60,545 nt of DNA from Rickettsiales bacterium UBA4270 (GTDB lineage: Bacteria > Pseudomonadota > Alphaproteobacteria > Rickettsiales > Deianiraeaceae): assembly GCA_002395105.1 (NCBI GenBank), contig DGWA01000001.1, positions 1 to 60,545 of the forward strand, given 5' to 3'. Positions 48,101 through 55,902 of the stretch are shown piece by piece. The translations under genes were made by a program, and so were the position numbers. Each line of letters starts with the position of its first letter. The stretch's first letter is position 1. Under the pieces are notes generated by a model. The model had not been told where the DNA came from and did not search any database. It saw only the letters and a list, made by a program, of their open reading frames with translations.

Positions 48101-49541
48101 TACTGGAAACATCTATGCTTTGTTGCTGTCTTGATATTAATGGCTGTATATCTGTTTCTGGACCGTCATACAAATCGCTATAACAAGTATCATACACATC
48201 TTTATTGCTTGAACAACAATTTTCGGTAGAATACCTTGCAGGCAAAACTACATACTTATTATGCATATCAGTTCTATAACCACCATAAATAGCCCTACTT
48301 CCACTACAAGTAAAAGATATAGTTGATGTAGAATTTTCATAAAACCATATCTCTTGTAAAAGCTTCAAAATTCCAGATATTTCATTTTGTAAAAATCTCG
48401 GAGTATCTTTGTTGTTAATTGTTGTTTCTGTCCTGCCTTGTAATAAATTCTGAATTTTATTATATCTTTGTTGAATAAAACTATAATCACTTACATATGT
48501 TTCATACGAATTATGTCCGGAAATTATATTCTGACTTGTAGATAATATTGGTTTTTCAAAAATATTTCTTGCAGTATCTTCTACGCATTGAACTATACCT
48601 ACTGAAATATTAGCCAATCTTTTAGAATTTCCATGTAAATCAAAACAAGCATCGCTATAAATAGAAGCAAGATCGTCTGGTTGTTCATAAACTTCTTTAA
48701 ATCTAATTAATCTACAATGTTTTGCATATTTAGATTTATATTCTTCTTCATGAGCTCTATCCTTCTCAGTATCATTCTTATGTATTAAAGAACCATCTGG
48801 TCTAATTTTTATCATATTTGTCTTATCATCTCTTTCATATTCAGGATCGTCAAATTTTCCTCCCTGCATATTGAATATACAAGGACAAGCTTCAAAAAAT
48901 TTAGCACAAAGAATATATGCATAACCTTTTTCTTGATCTACAAATATACCATCAAAATAATCCCCTGCGCTATAAAATCTATAAGAATCCTCGTCTCCAA
49001 TTTTTTTAATGCATAATTTTGAATATTGAGCAACTATATTTTCTACAGTCGGCCATAAATTCATCTTTGGTAATATTTTCGCTATTTGCTTGTCTGTTAA
49101 AGGCATTGGATGCCCTTCTGATCTATCGCCATAACAAAGTTCATATTGATTAACTTTTTTCTTTACACTTTCTGATATTATAATTGTTTGTAAACATTGA
49201 GCTGCTTCTCCAACTAAATTTCCGACACCATAGTTAAAAAAAGGTACTGGTATAGTGAGTGTACCAATAATTCTTGCTGCATTTTTTACTAAACTATTCG
49301 CTGAACATGCTGATTTTTTTTTATTACTTGAAAACATGCCAGTTATTTGATCTGTTAAACCTATATCTTCATATTCGTCACATTTAATATATTCACTACA
49401 ATGCTTCATTAAACCATCGCCGAGACCCCAGCTAAAAACTTCCGTGATAGCACTTATCCAATTTCCTGCTTTTGCTTTTTGACACGGAACAGACATTAAA
49501 AAACAAAAAACTATTAATGTCCTAAATAACCACTTTTTCAC
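45147..49541 (-). CDS. VirB6/TrbL-like type IV secretion protein, giant form
   Basis: A 1464-residue protein with a signal peptide (residues 1-25), a large exported N-terminal region, at least six membrane helices and a Gln/Asn-rich coiled-coil tail. The helices are near residues 530-550, 565-590, 1035-1065, 1075-1105, 1115-1140 and 1200-1225, with VirB6/TrbL-type sequences between them (ATQQYCICVFHLVLLVYLSPFIFLLWLFD). The exported segment at about residues 640-800 is very cysteine-rich. Rickettsiales and Holosporales carry several such long VirB6 proteins, thought to project from the secretion channel. No other virB gene is adjacent, so this is an isolated paralogue. The start is GTG. The disulfides would need DsbA-like enzymes. 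Confidence 0.78.
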   Translation of the reverse strand: MKKWLFRTLIVFCFLMSVPCQKAKAGNWISAITEVFSWGLGDGLMKHCSEYIKCDEYEDIGLTDQITGMFSSNKKKSACSANSLVKNAARIIGTLTIPVPFFNYGVGNLVGEAAQCLQTIIISESVKKKVNQYELCYGDRSEGHPMPLTDKQIAKILPKMNLWPTVENIVAQYSKLCIKKIGDEDSYRFYSAGDYFDGIFVDQEKGYAYILCAKFFEACPCIFNMQGGKFDDPEYERDDKTNMIKIRPDGSLIHKNDTEKDRAHEEEYKSKYAKHCRLIRFKEVYEQPDDLASIYSDACFDLHGNSKRLANISVGIVQCVEDTARNIFEKPILSTSQNIISGHNSYETYVSDYSFIQQRYNKIQNLLQGRTETTINNKDTPRFLQNEISGILKLLQEIWFYENSTSTISFTCSGSRAIYGGYRTDMHNKYVVLPARYSTENCCSSNKDVYDTCYSDLYDGPETDIQPLISRQQQSIDVSSMFKEINKVDVLMKHIKDLEVKASNAESVKVSISGITLTLFDIFRGKIKVIAIVVLVFWVFLLGWKMINGDYGKISTKEFGLIALKVFLCYMVVFSDVAKNLIFNFAIQTSQGVGMFFNDVMWQFRGQNDNKYNRVCNMKQGSISMPKKIYGEVIEANNVAEKKYACNSWEKKVCNISNGITNCLCYEYKMSCQEGLSSLDCTKYYEDYEGNENKKYCKTGFCLSNGSYDKANIYETGSYRQADEYMTYKFECPSDTTDYGCAEYKTYFGDKQCIKRICKKFKLSCDKNQKLSCQEYNVLQDGSYGSCVKGICEQEKTTFVLMPPMERPYKIKSYFSVKDMEHRMTYQPYCHKKINDSSTDIIYTNSDPEAEEVYSAMVGSNVFVCKNKEYELDDGFRISEYIRHGIIPKTKEGILVFQSLLPQSMQSYSDDKKVEELIKMPVPTAVATTDSYGLVKEYNFIDDDKASIGFQRAKYRTYIRSLLSYVNKNSAYPKIQEYGYTRDYSHLSFWDSMDCKIIQFISMQGMDGSFTEDINDVIAGATSGDGGKAVSSAMNGMLQLLKFMFMSFPFGILIFILMFGIGAALFMLVARATQQYCICVFHLVLLVYLSPFIFLLWLFDKTKDAIDSWIDDMKSNIFGACIPFISITMFLYIIDWLLFGDANKYASMGLFLPSGEINDNCYEGNLSDAPIACLTKRSLKTFTWVGLFGLNQGVSLYSSDAFKMLGYLVLRCLFAAGVIIAMTSILDKMEEAIYDIIGSKPTMEIKAGFTDSAEKSLKSGLFSGAKAGKFALSSTVGSVGLVGRVGVGAAELLGSFLPDRTREKVKERWENFKDTTTSIPKKTKSRWEKTKRSIRHKFDETFNTSEWQQHQQRLNDIENKYNRMVEQKQQIRDMKIQQINDKAAQQRIDNTNILNSYVNDLNAQNMFNQQQIDSLARQKETELTNQVNRITQENINKVNSEFDNAKNELIRIMDMNKKNENDNF

Positions 49542-49661
49542 AAAAAAAAAATCTAATCAAATATAGTAAAAATCAAGTAAAAACGTTGTTAAAAAAGAGA
49601 ATAATTTTATATAAATTAAACTTTTCTTTTTTTTACAAATCATATTTGCATATTATTTTTA

Positions 49662-51230
49662 ATGTTCTACACGAATGCGCGTATGTCTGCTTTGAATAAA
49701 GATTCAAATGATTTTCTTCCTACATTTGATCTACAGAAATTTGACTCATTAAATAAAAAATATTACGGTTTAAATGACAAAGATTTATCAGAAATAAGTG
49801 TTTTTATCAACGACTTTAAAGATACAATTAATAACATAAACGAACAATCTGTCGGATATGATTCTTTAAAAGAACTAGTTGATGTTGGCAATAAAATTCC
49901 AGCTCATTGTGGTTATATTATTTGCGATTATTATATAAATAACCATGGAGATAAAAAATTTAATGATGTCTTGATTAAATTAAACAATATTTATAAAGAA
50001 CTTTTTGAACAAGATCCTAAGAGCACTAAAACAACCGATTTATACGAAGTATTAGCTTGTCTTATACAATTTGCTCCTTCAAAAACATTACGTAAGTTTA
50101 TAATAGATAATTTTGAAGTTTCAAAAGAAATTTACAAAAACATGAGAAAAAGACCAAGCACTAATGCAACAATGTCAGCGAGATATTCTGAATTATTCGT
50201 AACATCGAAATTTGATCCTAAATACTCTGATTTGATTTATGAAAATTACAATGCAATGCTTAATTTTTTAAAACAGAAAGACTGGGAAATTGATAAAATA
50301 GACGATCCAGTTAAAATTAATTTTAATCAATTAAGAGACATGATAAGAGATTTTTATGAAAATGATAAAAAAGAAAGTTTAAAAAAAATAAACAAACTTA
50401 TAAACAAAAAAGCGGATATAGGAGAAGCTTTTTTCTACTGGATTGCACTAAATCCTTCATGCGCCATTGAAGTTATAGCGGCAAATCAATCAATAAATGG
50501 AGATTTTATAGAAAATTTTTTATGTCAATTAAAAATTCAATATATAGTTGAATTAGTTGTTATGTTGGAAAATATTCCAGAAAACAAAACAACATTCATG
50601 CAATACATTAAAAACGCATACAAATTAGACAGTATTGACAGTTGTTATGACAGGCTTTCCGGTATAATACGTAAAGATACTTTAGCAGTTTATGGAATTT
50701 TATTACGACAAGTTTCATTTTATCCAAATTCAGATGCAAGTGATAAAAAACACGCTTTTCCAAGTGTTTTATTAAAATTGCAAAAAAAATTGTCCTCCGT
50801 TGCAAATAATCTAACTGCAAGTATTTCAGAAAAAAGCATGTCTATCACAATAGTTCCATTAGGTAGATCTAGGACATATCAAGATATAGTTGATAAAATA
50901 GCAGGAGATGAAGAAGGTGGTTTTGCGGCAAAATTAAGAGATAGAGACGTCGTGAAAAGAATTCGCGAAAGTTGCTTGTCTTGGTACACAATGGATCAAT
51001 ATACTGGCAAAGTAATGATAGCAATAATGGAAGTTTTGTATGATATTTACATGCAAAACCCAGATATAACAAAACAAGAAGCAATTAAGAGCGCTTATAA
51101 AGAATTAGTATTAAAATACGGCATCATAATTACTGTTCCATTTTTCAAATATATTTTTGAAGAATTAAATGATAAAGTAATTAACACAAATACAGATAAC
51201 GATTTGAATGAAGATTACGAAGAAATGTAA
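49662..51230 (+). CDS. hypothetical soluble helical protein
   Basis: A 522-residue protein with no signal peptide and no membrane segment, rich in predicted alpha helix, mostly charged, ending in an acidic tail (NTDNDLNEDYEEM). I recognise no family. A patch with small and aromatic residues (ITIVPLGRSRTYQDIVDKIAGDEEGGFAAKLRDRD) is the most enzyme-like part. It is first in a close run of genes (trmD, tilS and the xer gene follow with gaps of 5-14 bases), so it is probably co-transcribed with them. A lineage-specific housekeeping or effector role is equally possible. Confidence 0.6.
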   Translation: MFYTNARMSALNKDSNDFLPTFDLQKFDSLNKKYYGLNDKDLSEISVFINDFKDTINNINEQSVGYDSLKELVDVGNKIPAHCGYIICDYYINNHGDKKFNDVLIKLNNIYKELFEQDPKSTKTTDLYEVLACLIQFAPSKTLRKFIIDNFEVSKEIYKNMRKRPSTNATMSARYSELFVTSKFDPKYSDLIYENYNAMLNFLKQKDWEIDKIDDPVKINFNQLRDMIRDFYENDKKESLKKINKLINKKADIGEAFFYWIALNPSCAIEVIAANQSINGDFIENFLCQLKIQYIVELVVMLENIPENKTTFMQYIKNAYKLDSIDSCYDRLSGIIRKDTLAVYGILLRQVSFYPNSDASDKKHAFPSVLLKLQKKLSSVANNLTASISEKSMSITIVPLGRSRTYQDIVDKIAGDEEGGFAAKLRDRDVVKRIRESCLSWYTMDQYTGKVMIAIMEVLYDIYMQNPDITKQEAIKSAYKELVLKYGIIITVPFFKYIFEELNDKVINTNTDNDLNEDYEEM

Positions 51231-51241
51231 TAAACATTATT

Positions 51242-51922
51242 ATGAATATAACAATTTTTACTTGTTTTCCAGAATATTTTTCAGGAACTTTTTGCTCCTT
51301 ACTAAAAAAAGCAATCGAAAAAAACATTATTAAATTAAAAATTATAGACATAAAAAAATATGGAATAGGAAGGTATAGCAAAGTAGATGATAGACCTGCT
51401 GGTGGCGGTAATGGGTTAATAATGAGAGCTGACGTAATTGAAAAAGCATTTATCGATAATTTTAACCTACAAGATTTTGTAAATAACAAAAATAAACAGA
51501 TAATTTTACCTTCTCCAAGAGGTGAAAAGTTTTGTCAAAAAATGGCAAAAGACATATCTAAACTCGAAGAAGTTGTTTTTCTATGCAACAGATATGAAGG
51601 AATAGATCAACGAGCAATAGAATATTTCAAAATGAGACAAATATGTGTTGGAGAATATATTTTAATGGGAGGCGAAACAGCTAGTATGTCAATAATAGAG
51701 GCTTCTTGCCGACTAATAGATGGTGTATTAGGAAATCCAGAAAGTATAAAAAATGAAACATTTTCAGGAGCATATAATAACAATATTGAGTGCAATCATT
51801 ACACCTTACCTCGTATATGGAATGGACTATCAACACCTGATATTTTATTATCTGGAAATCATGAAAAAATTTCCGAATGGCGTGGTGAAATAAGTAAAAT
51901 TAAAAAAAACAAAAAAGTGTAA
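51242..51922 (+). CDS. trmD: tRNA (guanine-N1)-methyltransferase
   Basis: TrmD methylates G37 of tRNAs next to the anticodon, preventing frameshifts. The SPOUT trefoil-knot features are present: RPAGGGNGLIMRADV, LPSPRGEKFCQKMAKDI, CNRYEGIDQRAIEYF, GEYILMGGETASM and the C-terminal ECNHYTLPRIWNG. The 226 residues are a normal length. Usually it follows rimM in an rpsP-rimM-trmD-rplS operon; here it sits between an unknown gene and tilS. Confidence 0.95.
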   Translation: MNITIFTCFPEYFSGTFCSLLKKAIEKNIIKLKIIDIKKYGIGRYSKVDDRPAGGGNGLIMRADVIEKAFIDNFNLQDFVNNKNKQIILPSPRGEKFCQKMAKDISKLEEVVFLCNRYEGIDQRAIEYFKMRQICVGEYILMGGETASMSIIEASCRLIDGVLGNPESIKNETFSGAYNNNIECNHYTLPRIWNGLSTPDILLSGNHEKISEWRGEISKIKKNKKV

Positions 51923-51935
51923 TAAAATTACTATA

Positions 51936-52886
51936 ATGACAAATGAAGAATTTGAACAACATATTTATGACAAAATACAAAAAAATAACTGCAATAAAAA
52001 AATAGCAGTAGCATTATCTGGTGGTTGCGACAGTTTATCTTTAACATTAGCTTTGAAAAATATTAGTATAGATATTTTAGCTATACTTGTCAATCATCAT
52101 TTAAGAAAAGAAGCAGATGAAGAAATTGTTAAAACAATAAAAATATTAAAAAAGTTCAATATAAAATACGTAGTTCAAAATTGGGATGGTAAATATAAAA
52201 ATAATCTTGAAGCAGACGCCAGAAACGCGAGATATAATCTTCTTTTAAAGACATGTAAAAACAAAAAAATAAATATACTTTGCATCGGTCATCACGCAGA
52301 TGATCAAATTGAAACTTTTTTAATAAATCTAGCACGTGGCAGTGGATTAGATGGTTTATGTAGTATGCCGTTTGAAAAAAAAATAAATAATATACGTATT
52401 ATACGTCCAATGATAGATCTAACAAAACAAGATTGTAAAAATTATTTGCTAAATCTTAAAATTAAATGGTGCGAAGATAAAAGTAATTTTGATTTAAAAT
52501 ATAAACGAAATAAATTACGTTTTCTGTTAAATGAGATAGAAGATAAAAATTTAATCACAAAACGAATATTGCAAACAATCAAAACATTTCAAGAAGTAAA
52601 AGAAACATTAGATTTAATTATAACAAAAACAGAAAAAAAAATATTAAAAAAAAATAACAATGAAATAATTTTAAACAGAGAAAAATTTATATCATTATCC
52701 GAATATTTTAAAAAAAGTATTTTAACAAAATGCATAGTTCAGCTTTCTTGTTCAAACTATAAACCAAGATTATATCAAATAGAAAATATAATTAATTCAA
52801 TAACGAAAAAAACCGATTTTAAACGCACAATCATGAATTTAACAATCAGCGGTAAAAACAATATAATTAAAATAAAAAAAAATTAA
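51936..52886 (+). CDS. tilS: tRNA(Ile)-lysidine synthase
   Basis: TilS attaches lysine to the wobble cytidine of tRNA-Ile(CAU), which is needed to read AUA, a common codon in this A+T-rich DNA. The PP-loop ATP-binding motif is SGGCDSLSL (residues 28-36), followed by VNHHLRKEADEE, the GHHADDQIETFLINLARGSGLDGL region, and a shortened C-terminal domain. At 316 residues it is shorter than the 430-residue E. coli protein, mostly at the C-terminus, as in other reduced genomes. It lies 14 bases after trmD and six before the xer gene. Confidence 0.92.
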   Translation: MTNEEFEQHIYDKIQKNNCNKKIAVALSGGCDSLSLTLALKNISIDILAILVNHHLRKEADEEIVKTIKILKKFNIKYVVQNWDGKYKNNLEADARNARYNLLLKTCKNKKINILCIGHHADDQIETFLINLARGSGLDGLCSMPFEKKINNIRIIRPMIDLTKQDCKNYLLNLKIKWCEDKSNFDLKYKRNKLRFLLNEIEDKNLITKRILQTIKTFQEVKETLDLIITKTEKKILKKNNNEIILNREKFISLSEYFKKSILTKCIVQLSCSNYKPRLYQIENIINSITKKTDFKRTIMNLTISGKNNIIKIKKN

Positions 52887-52891
52887 TATTT

Positions 52892-53824
52892 ATGCAAATA
52901 ATAGATGCAATTACAGATTTTTTAGATTATATAATGTTAGAGAAAGGACTTTCAAAAAATACAATAGAAAGTTACAAAAATGATATCCATGAATTTGGAT
53001 TATTTCTGAATAAAAAAATCAAAAACATAGAGCAAATAAATAAACAAATAATATTAAATTATTACTCCATACTTGATAAAAAACAATTTAGTAAATCTAC
53101 TTTACAGAGAAGATATTCCGCACTAAACCAATTTTTTAAATATTTAATAAGACAAAAAATATTAACACAAAATCCAATGTTATCGCAAAGAAGACAAAAA
53201 AAAGAATTTAAATTACCAAAGTTTTTAACAACAGAAGAGGTAGAAAAGCTTTTATCTGCGAATAATAAACTACAAGACAATAAACAGTTGAGGGATCGAT
53301 TAATATTGGAACTTTTATATTCAACCGGAATGAGAGTTAGCGAATTATGTGAACTACAATTAAAATCAGTGCAATTTAAAGAATTAAAAAATAATATAGA
53401 ACAAGAAAATGAAGATTATAAATTTATTACAATAAAAGGAAAAGGACAAAAAGAAAGGATCGTTCCATTGAAAAAAAATATTTTAAATTTATTGAAAACT
53501 TATATAAATTCAAATATAAAAAAAGGACAAAAATATCTTTTTTATTCAAATAGCAAGGAACAACATATTAACAGAAGAACAATAGAAAATATTATAAAAA
53601 AAACAGCTTTAAAAGCCGGAATAGATCCACTAAAAGTATCTCCACATACAATGAGACATTCGTTCGCGACACATCTTTTGCAAAAAGGATTAGATATAAG
53701 AGAAATACAAGAATTATTAGGACATGCAAGTATTAACACAACTTCAATATATGCAAAAATCAACACAAAAAAGATGAAAGAAACTATGAAAAAATATCAT
53801 CCATTCGGAGAAAAAAACAATTAA
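52892..53824 (+). CDS. tyrosine site-specific recombinase XerC/XerD
   Basis: Xer recombinases resolve chromosome dimers at dif. The N-terminal SAM-like domain (DYIMLEKGLSKNTIESYKNDI) is followed by the catalytic domain with all key residues: the first Arg in STGMRVSELCEL, Lys in IKGKGQKERIVPL, HTMRHSFATHLL, LLGHASINTTSIY with the nucleophile Tyr. The 310 residues are full length. XerD and XerC cannot be told apart with certainty here; the second of the pair must be elsewhere. No dif site is seen in the window. Confidence 0.9.
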   Translation: MQIIDAITDFLDYIMLEKGLSKNTIESYKNDIHEFGLFLNKKIKNIEQINKQIILNYYSILDKKQFSKSTLQRRYSALNQFFKYLIRQKILTQNPMLSQRRQKKEFKLPKFLTTEEVEKLLSANNKLQDNKQLRDRLILELLYSTGMRVSELCELQLKSVQFKELKNNIEQENEDYKFITIKGKGQKERIVPLKKNILNLLKTYINSNIKKGQKYLFYSNSKEQHINRRTIENIIKKTALKAGIDPLKVSPHTMRHSFATHLLQKGLDIREIQELLGHASINTTSIYAKINTKKMKETMKKYHPFGEKNN

Positions 53825-53826
53825 AT

Positions 53827-54522
53827 TCAATCACACATCTTTAATATTTCTTTTATACTTTTAACACTCTCGTTAAAAATAATATCAACACCAGTTTCTC
53901 TTGCCATATAAAATGGTGCAGTTATAATCTTATTTTTCTTATCAATACATATCTCTCCTGAATTACAGATTTTATATGTATTTTTATGTTTTTCAATAAT
54001 ATCTTTTGTATATTCACCAGCATCCATCATTATTTTAACACCAGTTAATGAACCATTTATCAAAACTGGCGCCATACATCCTGCAAAAATTGGTTTTCCA
54101 TCTTCATTGAATTGCCGTATAATTTCCTTAATTTCGCTACGAACAGAATAATGTATATTCTTCTTACAAACTCCATTTGAACAAATTATAAAATTACTCA
54201 AACTTATACCCGTACCATACCCACCTGGAAAAATTAATGCATCAAATTGATTTACAGATAATTTTTTTATATCATAAACAATTCCGTGATTTAATCTCCG
54301 AGATTCAATAAGCATATTACGTTTTTCATTATCAATTGTGTTTTCAAAACTTTTATCAATCGCATGAATAACATGTTTTTGATAATCATTAACAGCAAAG
54401 CATACATAGTTTACACCAGCTTGTTTTATTGCTATCATTAAACTAATGGCTTCATGGCACTCAGTTCCGTCCATTCCACCACAACCACTTAATATTATTG
54501 CAAACTTTTTCTTTTTAAGCAT
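53827..54522 (-). CDS. elbB: ElbB-family glyoxalase / DJ-1-PfpI-like protein
   Basis: A protein of the DJ-1/PfpI superfamily most like E. coli ElbB, which has weak glyoxalase activity and is linked to isoprenoid metabolism. Matching segments: AIILSGCGGMDGTECHEA, RNMLIESRRLNHG, DALIFPGGYGTGISLSNF, and KPIFAGCMAPVL with the nucleophile cysteine in the position of ElbB's CIAP motif, then TAPFYMARE. The ATG at 54522 overlaps the upstream M16 gene by eight bases and gives the family N-terminus; an in-frame ATG at 54534 is possible. It converges with the xer gene across two bases. Confidence 0.88.
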   Translation of the reverse strand: MLKKKKFAIILSGCGGMDGTECHEAISLMIAIKQAGVNYVCFAVNDYQKHVIHAIDKSFENTIDNEKRNMLIESRRLNHGIVYDIKKLSVNQFDALIFPGGYGTGISLSNFIICSNGVCKKNIHYSVRSEIKEIIRQFNEDGKPIFAGCMAPVLINGSLTGVKIMMDAGEYTKDIIEKHKNTYKICNSGEICIDKKNKIITAPFYMARETGVDIIFNESVKSIKEILKMCD

Positions 54523-55810
54523 ATTTAAAACCATTCAAGAGAATATCAGAGTTATCTCCTTTAACATCGCCGTAGACAGCTAATGTTGGTTTACCAGATA
54601 AAATTTCATTCATGGTATTCATTATATCTTGTTTAGTGATACTTTTAACAATTTCAATAATTTCTTCTGACTTAATAATACGCCCGTACAACATTAAATT
54701 ACTAATCATTTTTCCAACCCTATTTGATGATTTTTCGTTTGACATCTTTAATCCAGCTTCATATTGATTTACAGCCCTATTGATTTCATCATCATTAATA
54801 TATTTCGTTATAGTTAATACTTCATCTTTTAACGCCGGAACAAACTCATGTATTTTATCTGGTGAAAAACCTGCGTTTATCACAAACAATGATGTGTCTG
54901 GAGTAGTTTCTGTTGCGGTGTGTACATAATATACAAGACCACGTTTTTCGCGAATTTCTTGAAACAAACGTGAAGACATACCTGAACCTAAAATCATTGC
55001 CCCAACTTTCATTGCATAGTGTTTTTTTAAATCTGTATCAGAGATGTTAATAAATTTTTTAATACATCCTTCAAAGCCAAGAGTAAATTTAATTTGCTCT
55101 AAATCGCTTTTAAATTTAATCTCACTGCCACCAATATACTTTACATCTTCGCGTTTGTAATCTTTATTGTTAATATTATGGCTTCCAAAATATTTTTCAG
55201 ATAATTCGTTTATAACGTTTTCATCAACATTACCACAAACACCAATTATCATCTCATTAACTTTATAATTTTTAGCACGATAATTTAAAAAATCATCACG
55301 ATTAAACCTTTTTATATTTTCTGTTGTTCCGATAATAGGTCTACCAAATGCAGTATCTCCGTAAGCTTTTAGATAAAATAAATCTTCATTTACGCTTGCA
55401 GGATGATCTTCATACATTGCCTTTTCTTGTAAAATTACACCTCTTTCTTTTTCTATTTCTTCTTGTGGATACGATGAATGAAATAACATATCCGATAGAA
55501 TATCAAATATCATCTCAACATCTTTTTTTAATGTTTTTATGTAATACATTGTATATTCTTTCGACGTGCATGCATTTGTTATACCACCAACATTATCAAC
55601 CTCTTCTGCAAGTTGTTTATATGTCCTATTTTCAGTTCCTTTAAATGCCATGTGCTCTAAAAAATGAGATATTCCTCCTTCTTCTCGAAGTTCATTTTGA
55701 CTACCAACTGGAACAGCTATTTGAACTATCACGCTATCGACTTCGCTCATTTTATCGAAAGCAAGAGTAATGCCATTGCTAATTTTAGAAATTTTAACTT
55801 CATTATACAT
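54515..55810 (-). CDS. M16-family zinc metallopeptidase
   Basis: A processing-peptidase-like M16 protein of 431 residues. The inverted zinc motif His49-x-x-Glu52-His53 (HFLEHMAFKGTENR) is intact, with the downstream Glu region (LAEEVDNVGG) and KGVILQEKAMYEDHPA typical of the catalytic subunit. The C-terminal half has SSRLFQEIREKRGLVYYVH. I chose ATG at 55810 (MYNEVKISKISNG); the open frame extends ten codons further. This kind of bacterial M16 peptidase is the ancestor of mitochondrial processing peptidase beta. It overlaps elbB and is probably co-transcribed with it. Confidence 0.9.
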   Translation of the reverse strand: MYNEVKISKISNGITLAFDKMSEVDSVIVQIAVPVGSQNELREEGGISHFLEHMAFKGTENRTYKQLAEEVDNVGGITNACTSKEYTMYYIKTLKKDVEMIFDILSDMLFHSSYPQEEIEKERGVILQEKAMYEDHPASVNEDLFYLKAYGDTAFGRPIIGTTENIKRFNRDDFLNYRAKNYKVNEMIIGVCGNVDENVINELSEKYFGSHNINNKDYKREDVKYIGGSEIKFKSDLEQIKFTLGFEGCIKKFINISDTDLKKHYAMKVGAMILGSGMSSRLFQEIREKRGLVYYVHTATETTPDTSLFVINAGFSPDKIHEFVPALKDEVLTITKYINDDEINRAVNQYEAGLKMSNEKSSNRVGKMISNLMLYGRIIKSEEIIEIVKSITKQDIMNTMNEILSGKPTLAVYGDVKGDNSDILLNGFKYA

Positions 55811-55902
55811 AACAAAACACAATTTTATTGCAACGACCAAATAATATTGTCAATAAAAAAAAATGTAATTTATTTTAAATATTGTATAATTAATCTAGTT
55901 TT

